From an uncultured Schlesneria sp. (GTDB lineage: Bacteria; Planctomycetota; Planctomycetia; Planctomycetales; Planctomycetaceae), in contig CAIOKO010000032.1 in assembly GCA_903858935.1 (NCBI GenBank), positions 26,799-90,798 on the forward strand: a stretch of 64,000 nucleotides of DNA, given 5' to 3'. Under the pieces are notes generated by a model. It saw only the letters and a list, made by a program, of their open reading frames with translations. It did no database searches and was not told the DNA's origin. The translations under genes were made by a program, and so were the position numbers. Below, in pieces: positions 37,501 through 46,544 of this stretch (positions are counted from its first letter, which is position 1; each line of letters begins with the position of its first letter).

Positions 37501-39087
37501 ATGTCGATCGGACAGGCATTAGAATTGTTTGATAATATTCCAAAGATTCGAGGACCACTGTCCGTTCTCGCGGCGATCGGTCTCGACTATCTGACTCTTG
37601 GACAACCTGCACCAACCTTGTCTGGAGGAGAAGCTCAACGCGTTAAACTGGCAGCGGAACTGGCTCGACCTCAGTCAGGAAAAACGCTTTATCTGCTGGA
37701 TGAACCAACGACCGGATTGCATTTTGATGATATCCGCAAATTATTAAAAATCCTCAACAGTCTCGTGGATGCCGGAAATACGGTCGTCGTGATTGAACAT
37801 AATCTCGACGTGATAAAGACGGTTGATTGGATTATTGACCTTGGTCCGCAAGCGGGTGCCGAAGGCGGTTGGATTGTTGCTCAAGGCACGCCTGAAGATG
37901 TCACTCAACTCGCGACATATCGCTTGAAGTCAAATCTCGAACCTCTCCCACCGGTCGGAAACAGGCCGAAGAAAGCATCGTCTACCCCTTCCATCCTCTC
38001 ATTTGACGGCGACAAGCAAACAACGATTTCAGGCCACCGGAGTTTTACCGGCGAAATTCTCGCAAAGGTGTTAGCCGACGGAGGTCGAGGTGACCGAGAG
38101 ACTTTTGACGCTGAAGCGGCAAGGAAGAAAAAGGCAGGAGATCTTGATCCGACGAAAATCGGTGTGGACTCCAAGATGCCATGGGAAGTCGATGGACGAA
38201 AATGGCATACGATCGATGGTTTAGCCAACAACGGTAAACCTCGAAAATGGAAGGGAGTAATTCTCGGTCGGATCATTGATGAATTGGAAGCGTCCGATAA
38301 GTTCAGTCCCACGAACTGGAATGAACGCAGTACGGTTGAAGTTGCGGCCAAAGCCAAGGGGATCGGCTGGTTCCTGCACGGGTATACGGGTGACGAATGG
38401 TTATTGACATTGAAGTTCCGTGTCCCAAAACGGACCTTCGCAGAAGCAACACTCATCGCCGAACTTGGACTCAAGGATGTGAATGATCTCGACGAAATCC
38501 CTGTTTATAATCGACAGCCGCGCGTCCGAATTCGTCCATCTACCAATGGGCCGTTTGAAGATGTGACGATTTCGATCGTCGATTCTGCCGAAACTGAGAC
38601 CGATGCATTCCGCAATTTCTTCGCCAAGGCGATGCAATCGTTTATTGATCGAACCACCCCCGAGTCGCTCAATCTGGAAGATCTGACTCCCTGGAAAAAA
38701 CTAGGCCGAAAATGGCATCTGATGAGAAAGGGCTTTCTTCAGGGATCGATCGAATGGGAACCGATTGTCCTTGAAGAACTCACATCACTTCTTAGCGAAT
38801 TGCTTCCTACAGCTGATGTTGATTGGACACAGAAAATCGTCGTGAACTTTACGATCGATAAAATCCCGAAGGCGTCGCTCGTGACGAAGCGACCAGCAGC
38901 GTTAGAACTGGCGATCTCCGTCACACCCGGGGCGGTTCAATTAGGTCAGGTTGCAAACTTGGGAATCGATCCAGAAATCGCGTTGCGCGACAAAGCAGGA
39001 CTCGAAACGCTACGATTGCGGTTCACGAATGTAGAACAAGTGAAGTCACGAGCATTACGAAAGTTTTTATCAGAACTGTGGAAATGA
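31522..39087 (+). CDS. uvrA: Tandem double UvrA with C-terminal extension
   Basis: A 2521-residue protein made of two full UvrA units in series. UvrA finds DNA damage in nucleotide excision repair with UvrB and UvrC. Unit 1 (about 1-1030): Walker [10 protein letters not shown] at 33 and ~737, ABC signatures LSGGESQR at ~585 and LSGGEAQR at ~926, zinc Cys pairs including CEACEGNG and CPVC. Unit 2 (about 1087-2190): Walker [10 protein letters not shown] at ~1115 and GVSGSGKSS at ~1844, signatures LSGGETQR at ~1638 and LSGGEAQR at ~2033. All four ATP sites look intact, so one chain may act as a dimer. The last ~330 residues are an unknown extension with a PW-x4-GRKWH-type motif at ~2218 and ~2389. 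Start ATG lacks a clear ribosome site. Confidence 0.93.
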   Translation: MAASDIVIRGAREHNLRDINLTLPRNKLIVMTGVSGSGKSSLAFDTLYAEGQRRYVESLSSYARQFLGQMPKPEVDSITGLAPSISIQQKASGRNPRSTVGTITEIYDYLRVLFARVGTPGCYQCGRAITAQTREHILDNVLRLPEGTKYQVLAPLVQRQKGEFKDLFIDLLKRGFLRARVDGNVVQLTDDLQLDKQMKHTIEVVVDRLIAGKTPRARVAEAIETALNLAERKLVIAHEIDRDRTMAVDLETNSTEAASSAEKKKGVVRKGASRSEKLLPAEVESESVIPFEQLYSCDYACTHCGISYQQPSPQLFSFNSPQGMCADCQGLGIRYDFAIDQLIPDDELTIQKGAIVVLGKLSSLGKWRKHILKGVARAIEMDLGLKEDSFFKTKWRDLSDAAKHLFLYGTGSRNITFAYRTGSGVWKRGGTYAGFIPELLEEYRKTRNPMRRVQLEKYMHETGCASCGGSRLNREANSYRLTSKTADAAIEERRGQQDRFNKKGKSARRAPFSIDSTTIHHLALSLPEVCSLSTSAAWEFFEELELSDTGQFIASEALKEIRGRLGFLLRCGLDYLTLDRTAPTLSGGESQRIRLAGQIGCGLVGVVYILDEPSIGLHPRDNTMLLDSLKDLRDQGNTVIVVEHDDETMKAAEHLVDFGPGPGVRGGEVVAEGTVDEIKNSKRSLTGAFLSGRRTIEVPKVRRPGNGHAIEIHGASHHNLCNVTAKFPLGKFICVTGVSGSGKSSLVNDILWEILNRDINKGIGHPGQYAKVVGLEHIDKAIDIDQSPIGRTPRSNPATYVKLFDLIRDLYTQLPESKLRGFKPGRFSFNVPGGRCEACEGNGSNKLEMDFLADIWVTCPVCQGKRFNKETLEVRFKGKNVNDVLQMDIQQGLEHFEHHPKLMKSLQTLHDVGMDYIKLGQPSPTLSGGEAQRVKLAKELSKRSTGKTVYILDEPTTGLHFVDIEHLLRVLHGFVEAGNTVIVVEHNLDVIKTADWVIDLGPEGGSGGGRILVEGTPEDVIQCEESYTGKALRTVSGLVPTPTGSEKKVVKKKVAASDASSLAGSQAISRWQVSVPLSQSPDGAETSIVVRGAAQHNLQHLNLNIPRDQMSVFCGPSGSGKSSLAMDTLYAEGQRRYVESLSSYARQFLGQMPKPRVDHIHGLQPSIAIEQKTVGHTPRSTVGTVTEIYDYLRILYARLGTQYCPDCGIPVKSQTVDDIIERLLELSTNMESTGDQKNPGKNEASTSDSIRVLVLAPQEVTVGQQYSKLWERVGEQGFRRVRINGATNALEDVPEIDRKRKHNVEIVVDRITISRSSRSRLAESVELAFDLGKGLIRVAIVDDSRDEKKWKVLSFSLFRACELCGRGFEELAPHNFSFNSPLGWCNTCEGIGVQQGTNLGALVSDQTRTLLQGTVSAWPDPVKSPLFRLMLESMAKECDIPLDVPFSQLDPLQQRAVLFGTGDTWIPLAPSSENSASRATKKSKSSSASGSTSGTVRFQYKGLYPAIEQAASLSYDYRMKLFGLVGDVPCSSCKGSRLRDDASSVKIASHTDGTRVAEPIAKRSIALTTSNGIESGKTLKQVCDLPLKDALTFLRELKLTASQKRIGGDLLTEATSRLQFLVEVGLHYLTLGRTLPTLSGGETQRIRLAGQIGRALTGVLYVLDEPTIGLHPSDNGRLLTALVKLRDLGNTIVMVEHDREVLQAADRLYDFGPAAGRFGGTITDQGTPREIQKSEMSLTGKYLSGREEIVIPNQRRMQRNAVHDDSEVIKPATRKVITRNPVTIPEIGKVTDIIDYAPLPLNRKPDSYQTPPGGGWLELLGARQHNLRNVDLRIPLGTLTAVTGVSGSGKSSLIDDTLARAISQKLNRATAQPGPYDELNGLQFLSKIIVVDQQPLGTTPASNPATYTGVFEHIRELFSRMPEAKVRGYSATRFSFNRAGGRCEACEGNGQKLIEMHFLPDIWVECDTCQGKRYNAETLAVTYRGQSIADVLAMSIGQALELFDNIPKIRGPLSVLAAIGLDYLTLGQPAPTLSGGEAQRVKLAAELARPQSGKTLYLLDEPTTGLHFDDIRKLLKILNSLVDAGNTVVVIEHNLDVIKTVDWIIDLGPQAGAEGGWIVAQGTPEDVTQLATYRLKSNLEPLPPVGNRPKKASSTPSILSFDGDKQTTISGHRSFTGEILAKVLADGGRGDRETFDAEAARKKKAGDLDPTKIGVDSKMPWEVDGRKWHTIDGLANNGKPRKWKGVILGRIIDELEASDKFSPTNWNERSTVEVAAKAKGIGWFLHGYTGDEWLLTLKFRVPKRTFAEATLIAELGLKDVNDLDEIPVYNRQPRVRIRPSTNGPFEDVTISIVDSAETETDAFRNFFAKAMQSFIDRTTPESLNLEDLTPWKKLGRKWHLMRKGFLQGSIEWEPIVLEELTSLLSELLPTADVDWTQKIVVNFTIDKIPKASLVTKRPAALELAISVTPGAVQLGQVANLGIDPEIALRDKAGLETLRLRFTNVEQVKSRALRKFLSELWK

Positions 39088-39161
39088 AGATCGTTTTCGT
39101 TTGCTGAATCAATCGATTGAGACAGTAAGCTTATGAATGACGCATGGGATTGGAAATCAAA

Positions 39162-39936
39162 TTACTCCAGTATCCGCACGGTTCCAGCATAGTGTTTTTC
39201 CATGGAAAACGCCGTCCGCAAAAGCAGAGCACCGTCTGAATCGATCCCCGCGCAGACGCCTATTGCATCCTGGTTTCCATTCGTGATTTTCACCGGATGA
39301 CCAGAAAGAACACATGCTCGCGACCATCTCTCAACAAGATTAATCGACCCCTCGGCCACAAAACCCGCCAAAGTCTTCCATTCGTTCAGGAATGTAATAA
39401 GAACTTCCGTACGAGAAAACTGGTCACCTTTGGCGGAATCGGTCATTGATGTCGCGATCGCTCGTAATTCTTCCGGAGCATCGGCAAAAGAATTATTCAC
39501 ATTCAAACCGATGCCAACGATCAATCGGCCAGGATATCGATCACACTGCTCGATAAGAATTCCACAGACCTTTCGTCCTTGGAGCCAAACGTCGTTGGGC
39601 CATTTAAGACCAACGCCAACACCAGGTACAAACGATTCTAATGTTGTTGAGATTGCCAAGCCGGTCACCAGCGAAAATCGAGGCCAGTCAATCGGTGAGA
39701 CTCCCAAACTGGTCATTTCCACTATGACGGAAAACATCAACGATCCGTCGGAACCCCACCAACGATTTGTGCCTCGACCACGCCCTGAGAGTTGTTGTTC
39801 GGCTCCGACTAAATACGGTGTTTGCAGAATCGATTGAGTGGCGAGTTCCAACGCCCGATTGTTCGTCGAATCGACTTGTTCAAACCAATCGACCTTTTGC
39901 AAATCTGTTTCGGCAAGCAAGCGCAGAATATCGATC
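39162..39936 (-). CDS. birA: Biotin-[acetyl-CoA-carboxylase] ligase
   Basis: A 258-residue enzyme that activates biotin with ATP and attaches it to biotin carboxyl carrier protein. The biotinyl-5'-AMP loop is QLSGRGRGTNRWW (~50-62). KWPNDVWLQGRKVCGILIE (~113-131) carries the catalytic Lys, and GIGLNVNN follows. The C-terminal SH3-like domain is present. No N-terminal helix-turn-helix is seen, so it is a non-regulatory (class I) ligase. Start is GTG. It lies 75 bp from the convergent end of uvrA and 149 bp downstream of the MBL-fold gene. Confidence 0.92.
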
Positions 39937-40087
39937 ACAATCTTTATGAGCTTTCCGTTGGCGATGGAGCCATTTGCAAGGCGATGACGGAATTCCCAGC
40001 CTCGTCGTCATGTGGTGTGATACCGAACTCAACGCCGTCACAAGTGAAACCGACGTTTCCATTGCGGTAACTCGCGAGTAAGGAATT

Positions 40088-41125
40088 CTACCTCGTTTCG
40101 AACTTACGTGCGTTTCTGTCAGATCCGATTTGAACCGTAAAGCTTTGTCCATCCTTTGCGACAGACGCCTTAATCCATGTCCCCTTACAGTTGGCGGTTT
40201 CGGTCAAATTTGCAATTTGCTCGACAGGTGCTTGATCTGTTTCCGCGAGTCTCACATTGCGATGAAGTTGGTACATTGCTTGCAGGGACTTGACCCTCTT
40301 CAGGGTTTTGATCGTTTCCAAATCGGCTCCCTTTGTCGGGCCATTGCAACTGACAACGACTCGCGGATCAAGCGATAGAACCATGACGGGATTATTGCTT
40401 ACGCTCAATCCATGGTGCGTTGCCATAAACAAATCGATTTGCCCGATTGGATTGTTAGGTGTCATTAATTTGGCTTCGGTATTCCAAGTCAGGTCACCAC
40501 AACAAAGAAACCTGAACCGACCATAAGTCAGCAACAGGCTGATGCTTTTTGCGTTGTCCGACGTGTCCTCGGGTTGAGGCTTGGACTCAGACGCGAAAGA
40601 GTTGAGTTCTCCACGATTAGGGATGACTTCGCCGCTCGCTGTAACAATTTCTGCCTTTAGTGGCGTCGACGTTGACTTGAGTGGCAATAAATCGCCGACC
40701 TTCAATGTTTTGGAACGGTTCTGACTTGCAGATCGATACGGAGCGACTCGGTCATTGAATCCAGGGTCCTCAATCAGTAAGTCAGGAATTCCCCTGTCCC
40801 AGAAATTTACGACTTTTAATTTCGCGGCAATTGCTGCGTGATTACCAAAGTGGTCCAAGTGCCAGTGTGACACAACTGCGTGATCAAGATGTTCAAGCTT
40901 CGCAATGTTTTGAATGACATCAAGAATCCGATCCCTGTCGCGACCTCCGTTATCGGGATAGCCCGAGTCAATCAGCATTGACTCCCCCTCGGGAGTAACA
41001 ATCAACGTTGCGGCCCCTCCTTCAACATCGACAAAATAGAGATCGAGCCTTCCGTCTCCGATTCCAGCGAAAACAGTCCCCGGTAGTAATAGGCAAAGAA
41101 ACGTGGCAAGTGCGATTCTGTTCAT
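40088..41125 (-). CDS. Exported MBL-fold metallohydrolase, ComEC/Rec2-like
   Basis: A 345-residue metallo-beta-lactamase-fold hydrolase. A classic Sec signal (MNRIALATFLCLLLPGTVFA) precedes the mature start GIGDG. DLYFVDVEGGAATLI opens the domain; SHWHLDHFGNH (~85-95) is the HxHxDH zinc motif, CCGD and ATHHG near 220-245 provide further ligands. The order is that of the extracellular domain of ComEC/Rec2, which is thought to act on nucleic acid during DNA uptake, but this is a secreted stand-alone form lacking the membrane channel. AAGGC upstream of the ATG at 41125 supports the start. Substrate unknown. Confidence 0.87.
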   Translation of the reverse strand: MNRIALATFLCLLLPGTVFAGIGDGRLDLYFVDVEGGAATLIVTPEGESMLIDSGYPDNGGRDRDRILDVIQNIAKLEHLDHAVVSHWHLDHFGNHAAIAAKLKVVNFWDRGIPDLLIEDPGFNDRVAPYRSASQNRSKTLKVGDLLPLKSTSTPLKAEIVTASGEVIPNRGELNSFASESKPQPEDTSDNAKSISLLLTYGRFRFLCCGDLTWNTEAKLMTPNNPIGQIDLFMATHHGLSVSNNPVMVLSLDPRVVVSCNGPTKGADLETIKTLKRVKSLQAMYQLHRNVRLAETDQAPVEQIANLTETANCKGTWIKASVAKDGQSFTVQIGSDRNARKFETR

Positions 41126-41292
41126 CTTGCGGCCTTGAAGGTATAGATTGGATAACAATCAAAGCAACATACCGCCGAAGGGAATTCATCTCCACTGAAT
41201 TGATCAGATTTCTGCCTACGTACATGAATTTGCTATGAGGTCGTTCGCCAGTCGAGTGCGATCAATGCCACTTCGAACCGCACAATTGATCT

Positions 41293-43170
41293 TCAAGCAA
41301 CTTTTCGCGTCGGAGCTTCCACAGGATGAAAGGGACGAATCATTGGAGTCGAAACGTCCTCATTGACGTATTCGGCGATGACACTGCGGATCGCATCGCG
41401 CGCTTCCGCGGCACTTCCACGTGACGCTCGCTCCAGATCCACGAGGTGGCGTTTGATCGTTGTAGGAGCAATCGGTTCTCTCTCCGCACAGAAGATTTTC
41501 TCGTGAATTTTCTTGGCCGTCTTCTCATTGCCGTAAAAGAGTTCTTCATACATTTTTTCACCGGGTCTGAGGCCTGTGAAAACAATGTCCACATCTTCAG
41601 GATAACGTAGCCCAGAAAGGCCAATCATATCTCGGGCGAGATCGACAATCTTAACCGGTTCGCCCATATCGAGGATCAATACCTGTCCGTTGTCTCCGAT
41701 TGCTCCCGCTTGCAAGACCAGCTGTACTGCTTCGGGAATCGTCATGAAAAAGCGAGTCATGTCTGGATGCGTGACGGTGATTGGTCCTCCTTCGAGGATT
41801 TGACGGCGGAACGTCGGTACGACGCTCCCAGCAGAGTTCAGGACATTACCGAATCGAACAGTGATAAACTTGGTCTTCGATTTCGTCGCGACGGCTTGCA
41901 AATACTTCTCACCGACCAGTTTCGTTGAGCCCATAATGCTGGTTGGACGGACCGCTTTGTCTGTGGAAATCATTACGAAGCGTTCAACGCCGAATCGGTC
42001 TGCCAAGTCAACAATCGATTTTGTTCCCAATACGTTGTTTCGTATTGCAATTTGAACGTTGTGCTCCATCAAAGGCACATGTTTGTACGCGGCGGCATGG
42101 AAGACCAGATCGGGAAGATACTCGCCGAAGACCCGCCCCAGCGTCACCTGATCATTGACGTCGGAGATCACATAGACCAGATTCACGTCCGTAATTTTGC
42201 GAGCCACAAGTTCCTGCTCAATCTGAAACATTCCGAATTCAGACTGATCAACAAGAATTAGTGTTTTTGGTTTGAGATCGACGATTTGACGGCAACATTC
42301 CGATCCAATGCTCCCTGCAGCTCCAGTAACGAGAACCGTCTTGTCTCCAATGCAACCGGTAATACTTGCCATATCCAGTTGCGTCGGTTCGCGTCGAAGT
42401 AGATCGGAAATGGTGACATCACGAATCGTCAGTTTGACCCGACCAGCCACAATTTCGTTGACGTCGGGAATCACACGAGCCGTTAGGCCGTGTTCCTGGC
42501 AAACTTGATGAAGTTCTCGAACGATTTGTCCAGGTATTCCATTCGGAATCAGCAAGTGGCTGGCACTGAATCGATCTGCGATCCGTGACACGCCGCGAGT
42601 CGATGTTACGACGGGCACACCACCGATCAATGATTTGGCTGCGGCTCCGGACGGATCGACAAGCGCCACAACTTTGTACTCGGATTTCGCGGACTGAAGA
42701 GCACGTAAGATGGCAATCGACTTCGCGTCGGCACCGAAGACTAACGCTCTTAGTTTCTTTGGCTGAGTTCGTTGGTAATGTGCACTCTCAAGGGCCATAC
42801 GAACGGTGGCACGCAGAAGACCTGTGGCGAGAATTGTCAGTAACCAGTCAATCGCAATAACAGAACGTGGCAAGTTATTGCCAAATCCTTTGGATAAATG
42901 AATTGCCAGCAAAATCGCAGAACTCAAACTTGCCGTTGAAACGATCGACGCGACATCATTCATAGTCGTATATCGATGTCGTCGTCGCCATTCCCGCGTG
43001 ACGGTAAAGATTGACGCCTTAATCAGCAGCGCTAGGGGCAATGATTCCATCAATCGACCTGTCACGTCAGCATCGATTTCCAGGTCGAAGCGAAGCACGA
43101 AGGCTGCCGTCAACGACAAGGCATAAAGCGCGAGATACACCGGTAGCGTGGTGAAGAGTCGATACTTCAT
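41293..43170 (-). CDS. Membrane-anchored nucleoside-diphosphate-sugar epimerase/dehydratase (CapD/WbpM type)
   Basis: A 625-residue enzyme of surface polysaccharide synthesis. Four N-terminal spans (about 1-115) precede a CoA-binding-like Rossmann domain (LRALVFGADAKSIAIL, ~140). The SDR domain begins at KTVLVTGAAGSIGSECCRQI (~282, NAD-binding GxxGxxG). DLVFHAAAYKHVPLME and ISTDKAVRPTSIMGSTK (~385-401) carry active-site residues, with Met in place of the usual Tyr as in WbpM/FlmA. It likely converts UDP-GlcNAc to a 4-keto-6-deoxy sugar (4,6-dehydratase). ATG at 43170 chosen over 43194 by alignment with the first span. No glycan cluster is nearby; it is isolated. Confidence 0.92.
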   Translation of the reverse strand: MKYRLFTTLPVYLALYALSLTAAFVLRFDLEIDADVTGRLMESLPLALLIKASIFTVTREWRRRHRYTTMNDVASIVSTASLSSAILLAIHLSKGFGNNLPRSVIAIDWLLTILATGLLRATVRMALESAHYQRTQPKKLRALVFGADAKSIAILRALQSAKSEYKVVALVDPSGAAAKSLIGGVPVVTSTRGVSRIADRFSASHLLIPNGIPGQIVRELHQVCQEHGLTARVIPDVNEIVAGRVKLTIRDVTISDLLRREPTQLDMASITGCIGDKTVLVTGAAGSIGSECCRQIVDLKPKTLILVDQSEFGMFQIEQELVARKITDVNLVYVISDVNDQVTLGRVFGEYLPDLVFHAAAYKHVPLMEHNVQIAIRNNVLGTKSIVDLADRFGVERFVMISTDKAVRPTSIMGSTKLVGEKYLQAVATKSKTKFITVRFGNVLNSAGSVVPTFRRQILEGGPITVTHPDMTRFFMTIPEAVQLVLQAGAIGDNGQVLILDMGEPVKIVDLARDMIGLSGLRYPEDVDIVFTGLRPGEKMYEELFYGNEKTAKKIHEKIFCAEREPIAPTTIKRHLVDLERASRGSAAEARDAIRSVIAEYVNEDVSTPMIRPFHPVEAPTRKVA

Positions 43171-43387
43171 CGAGGGGCACTCTTTTGATTGCAAATTACG
43201 AAGGGAGATAACCGAGTCCGAATGCCGCGACGAAAGTCGTCATTTGACAGACTTGCGTTCGAAGACAACCAGACAAAACCGATGAAACGATATTCCGACG
43301 TGAATTGAGACAGAGAGACGAGTTGTATATTCGATCTTGAAATTTGTGTCCAGATGGGTCTTTTATTTGATTACAACAGAGTCTTTG

Positions 43388-44518
43388 TCACCTGACAAAA
43401 CGTCCTGCGGGTTGAACCCAGATCGTCGGGGAGCTGATTTTCCCGAGTGACTCAATGCCGTGGACATCCTGCGAAACAATAAATCTCAGCCGATCAGCAA
43501 GACGATAGCCTGCCAGTACGATGCGGCGCTCGGCAAGTGCATGCACCTGATCGATCCACTGTTTCGACATTGCCGGAACATTTTCAGCCGTCAACTCGTG
43601 CGATTCGATCCGGGACGAAAGCGCGTAGTGAAGATACCCGTTTTGATAGACAATCTCTTTTGCCGCCTGATAGCTTTCTTCTGCAAATTCCCAGGTCAGC
43701 CTTCGTCGTGAGAATTCGGGCAGACGCGTTACGGAAAATCGTGGGTCGTGAGATAATCGTTCTGCCACTTGAACGACTTTCTCGAAACGCGGATTTGTTC
43801 CCAACAGGTCGTCACACACAGCATGCAGGTTTCTCGGTGTGGATGCGTGATTAACCCGAATTGACAGTTTGTTGCCACCGTCGTCCCCGCGTTGAAGCAC
43901 TGGAATTCGAGGCTCGACAAACGTCGCCACATGAAGTGGTTGATGAATATCACCCATTAAATGAAAGAGCCAGCACAGACGCACCGCGCGGATTTCTGCA
44001 GGATTCAATTCGAGTTCTGGTTCAGAAAACTCACGTTCGCGTCCGCGCACAATAAGGTAGGAATGGTCCAGTTGTTCAATGATATTGGTCTGGTCGGCTG
44101 GATTTGACGGTGCAGGATGATGTGGTAACGGATGTCTGGGAAGCGCTGTTTCTCGTTGGCCGGCTCGATACTCGAAGTTAACATAATGCCACGTCGCATG
44201 GTGAAACCGATAAACGGGATGCGATGACACGGGTTCTCGATGGTGATCACGAGGTGGTCGAACATTATCCGGCCACGTCGCAGCCCTGAGAAACAGCCAT
44301 TCATCGATCGAGGCTTGTGACGGTCGGTCCCTAAGCAGCAACTCCTGAAGATGCGGATGATGTCTCAGGATTGCCACAATTACCGCCCGCTCCGAATCGG
44401 TCAATTTGTCGTAGGCAATCCGGGCTACTGTCATGTGCCCAATATCGTTCCATCCCCAGACCGGACTGCAGGAAAACGTTAAAAAGCATACAAATATCAA
44501 CGATCGGATACGCTGCAT
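43388..44518 (-). CDS. S1/P1-type zinc nuclease, secreted
   Basis: A 376-residue member of the S1/P1 nuclease family, which degrades single-stranded DNA and RNA with three zinc ions. The signal peptide MQRIRSLIFVCFLTFSCSP ends at VWG, leaving mature Trp1 as in fungal P1; WNDIGH supplies Trp1 and His6. Other ligands appear in HHATWHYVNF, LCWLFHLMGDIHQPLHV (~190-206), GDDGGNKL and NLHAVCDDLL. All zinc-binding signature regions are present. A periplasmic or extracellular role in nucleic-acid scavenging is likely. It lies in a lone position between the polysaccharide enzyme and hisF. Confidence 0.93.
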   Translation of the reverse strand: MQRIRSLIFVCFLTFSCSPVWGWNDIGHMTVARIAYDKLTDSERAVIVAILRHHPHLQELLLRDRPSQASIDEWLFLRAATWPDNVRPPRDHHREPVSSHPVYRFHHATWHYVNFEYRAGQRETALPRHPLPHHPAPSNPADQTNIIEQLDHSYLIVRGREREFSEPELELNPAEIRAVRLCWLFHLMGDIHQPLHVATFVEPRIPVLQRGDDGGNKLSIRVNHASTPRNLHAVCDDLLGTNPRFEKVVQVAERLSHDPRFSVTRLPEFSRRRLTWEFAEESYQAAKEIVYQNGYLHYALSSRIESHELTAENVPAMSKQWIDQVHALAERRIVLAGYRLADRLRFIVSQDVHGIESLGKISSPTIWVQPAGRFVR

Positions 44519-44815
44519 GACAGAATCCTTTCCGTCCAGTCGCTTATCTTAGAAATCAGGTTACTAATGGAAAAACAGACGTGATGTATGCTTCGAACAG
44601 TATCGTCCGACACACGATTGAATTGAGATCAGCTGGAAGCAGAGCAATTTGAGCAATTCTCGGCAAGATGAGTTTGTCGACTCGACGTTTGCAATCGACT
44701 AAGTGATCACATTCTAAGCCGATTCGCCGATTCGATTTGACGTTTTCAGGCTGCTTGCTTTAGAGTCTAAATTTCAGCGTGAAAGTAACTTACTCTTCGG
44801 AAGATTTTAGAATCT

Positions 44816-45604
44816 ATGCTTGCCAAACGAATAATTCCGTGCCTTGATGTTCATGCGGGGCGAGTTGTCAAAGGGGTGAATTTCCTCAATCTTCGCGATG
44901 CAGGCGATCCAGTGCAGGTCGCAGCTCGCTACGAAGAAGATGGTGCAGACGAACTGGTTTTCCTCGATATCACGGCAAGTCATGAGCAACGTGGGATCAT
45001 TCTGGATGTTGTCCGGCGTACGTCAGAAGTCTGTTTTATGCCGTTGACCGTGGGCGGGGGCATTCGAACGCTTGAAGACATCCGCATGCTTCTGAACGCG
45101 GGCTGCGACAAAGTCTCGATTAATTCGGCTGCTGTCAAGAATCCTGATTTTGTCCGCGAAGCGGCATTAAGGTTCGGTAGTCAATGTATTGTCGTGAACA
45201 TCGATCCTAAACGAGTCCAGCGCGACGGACACGAGGTTTGGGAGGTTCATGTCAATGGAGGTCGTGTTCCAACCGGCTTGGAAGCAGTCGCCTGGGCCAG
45301 AGAAGTCGAACGGCTCGGTGCCGGTGAGATTGTCTTGACGTCAATGGATGCGGATGGAACGCAAGACGGCTACGACGTACCAATCACTCGAGCTGTGGCC
45401 GACGCCGTTCAGATCCCTGTTGTCGCCAGCGGAGGTGCCGGGAATCCCGAACACCTCAGAACGATTCTGACGGAAGGCCGCGCAAGCGCAGCACTCGCTG
45501 CCAGCATATTTCATTATGGAACTCACCCGATTGGCGTGACAAAGAAATATCTTGCCGAAAAAGGTGTCCCAATTCGATTTAATACATTGGCAGTCGGGGA
45601 ATGA
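44816..45604 (+). CDS. hisF: Imidazole glycerol phosphate synthase subunit HisF
   Basis: A 262-residue (beta/alpha)8 barrel that closes the imidazole ring in histidine synthesis using ammonia from HisH. Catalytic Asp residues are seen in [18 protein letters not shown] (~7-24) and IVVNIDPKR (~127-135). The phosphate-binding [14 protein letters not shown] and [12 protein letters not shown] loops are present. No hisH, hisA or other his gene is adjacent, so the pathway is scattered. Full length; ATG start with weak ribosome site. Converges with surE, 119 bp away. Confidence 0.96.
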   Translation: MLAKRIIPCLDVHAGRVVKGVNFLNLRDAGDPVQVAARYEEDGADELVFLDITASHEQRGIILDVVRRTSEVCFMPLTVGGGIRTLEDIRMLLNAGCDKVSINSAAVKNPDFVREAALRFGSQCIVVNIDPKRVQRDGHEVWEVHVNGGRVPTGLEAVAWAREVERLGAGEIVLTSMDADGTQDGYDVPITRAVADAVQIPVVASGGAGNPEHLRTILTEGRASAALAASIFHYGTHPIGVTKKYLAEKGVPIRFNTLAVGE

Positions 45605-45723
45605 CGGTGGAATTGGCGAACGGGATTTATGAGACAATTCCTTTGGTCTCATATATCGCATCCATCTTAAATTTCCTATTCCTCAACGTGTCGTTAAATT
45701 CGCCGATAAGCGCTTAAATTTTT

Positions 45724-46488
45724 TTACTTCGGCAGTCCCCACGTTTCCGCTTGCAGTTGCATGAGGTAAGCCTTCTCAGTGAGATCAAAGTGAAGTGGCG
45801 TAATTGTGATATCTCCTTCTTGCAGCTGCTTGACGTCTGTTCCATCGTCCAGCAAATGGCTGCGAATCGGGTTCAGCCCGCTCCAGTAATAGGCCCGCCC
45901 GCGAGGATCGACCCGTTTCTCGATTTCTTCGGCGACACGATTGACGCCAATCGAGACGAATTTGACGCTTCGCGGCCAACCATTTTTCGGGGGAGGAAAA
46001 TTGATGTTCCACAATTGTCCTGGTCTTGTCTTCGGAAGCAGTTTTTTACAAATCGGTATCGCTCGGCGGGAAGTTGCTGCAAAATCAGGTGGTCCATCCA
46101 TCCACTGCGACAGCGCAAATGACGGGATACCAAAGAAGGCACCTTCAATCGCTGCCGCGACGGTTCCCGAATACAGCACGTTAATTCCAATATTAGCCCC
46201 CGCATTCAATCCGCTCACAATGACATCGGGTTTGGTTTGACAGAATTCAAGTACACCTAATTTGACACAATCAGCCGGACTTCCTTCCAATTTCCAACCG
46301 AAAAAATCGCCATTCTTGTATTCTTTGTGGGCCACTAGCGGATGCAGGTATGTGATCGAATGGCCAACGCCACTTTGTTCGACTGCGGGAGCAACGACGG
46401 TAACATCGCCCCATTGACATAATTCTGAATAGAGCGCATGAAGACTCGGGGCATGGATCCCATCGTCGTTGACCAACAAAATTTGCAT
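45724..46488 (-). CDS. surE: 5'-nucleotidase SurE
   Basis: A 254-residue metal-dependent nucleoside monophosphatase of the SurE family. MQILLVNDDGIHAPSLHAL holds the catalytic NDDG; APAVEQSGVGHSIT and LEGSPADCVKLGV follow, then DVIVSGLNAGANIGINVLYSGTVAA (~90-114), the classic SurE signature. It dephosphorylates nucleotides and may also act on polyphosphate. Length matches the family. It is divergent from the membrane protein at 46545. Confidence 0.95.
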   Translation of the reverse strand: MQILLVNDDGIHAPSLHALYSELCQWGDVTVVAPAVEQSGVGHSITYLHPLVAHKEYKNGDFFGWKLEGSPADCVKLGVLEFCQTKPDVIVSGLNAGANIGINVLYSGTVAAAIEGAFFGIPSFALSQWMDGPPDFAATSRRAIPICKKLLPKTRPGQLWNINFPPPKNGWPRSVKFVSIGVNRVAEEIEKRVDPRGRAYYWSGLNPIRSHLLDDGTDVKQLQEGDITITPLHFDLTEKAYLMQLQAETWGLPK

Positions 46489-46544
46489 AGAAGAGTTACT
46501 TTAAAAATGGACGGATACAAAAAACGGATAGCAAAGAGTTCGCA

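Noticed and set aside
32036..38637. Numerous minus-strand ORFs inside the UvrA gene
   Set aside because: All are shadows of the conserved UvrA reading frame.
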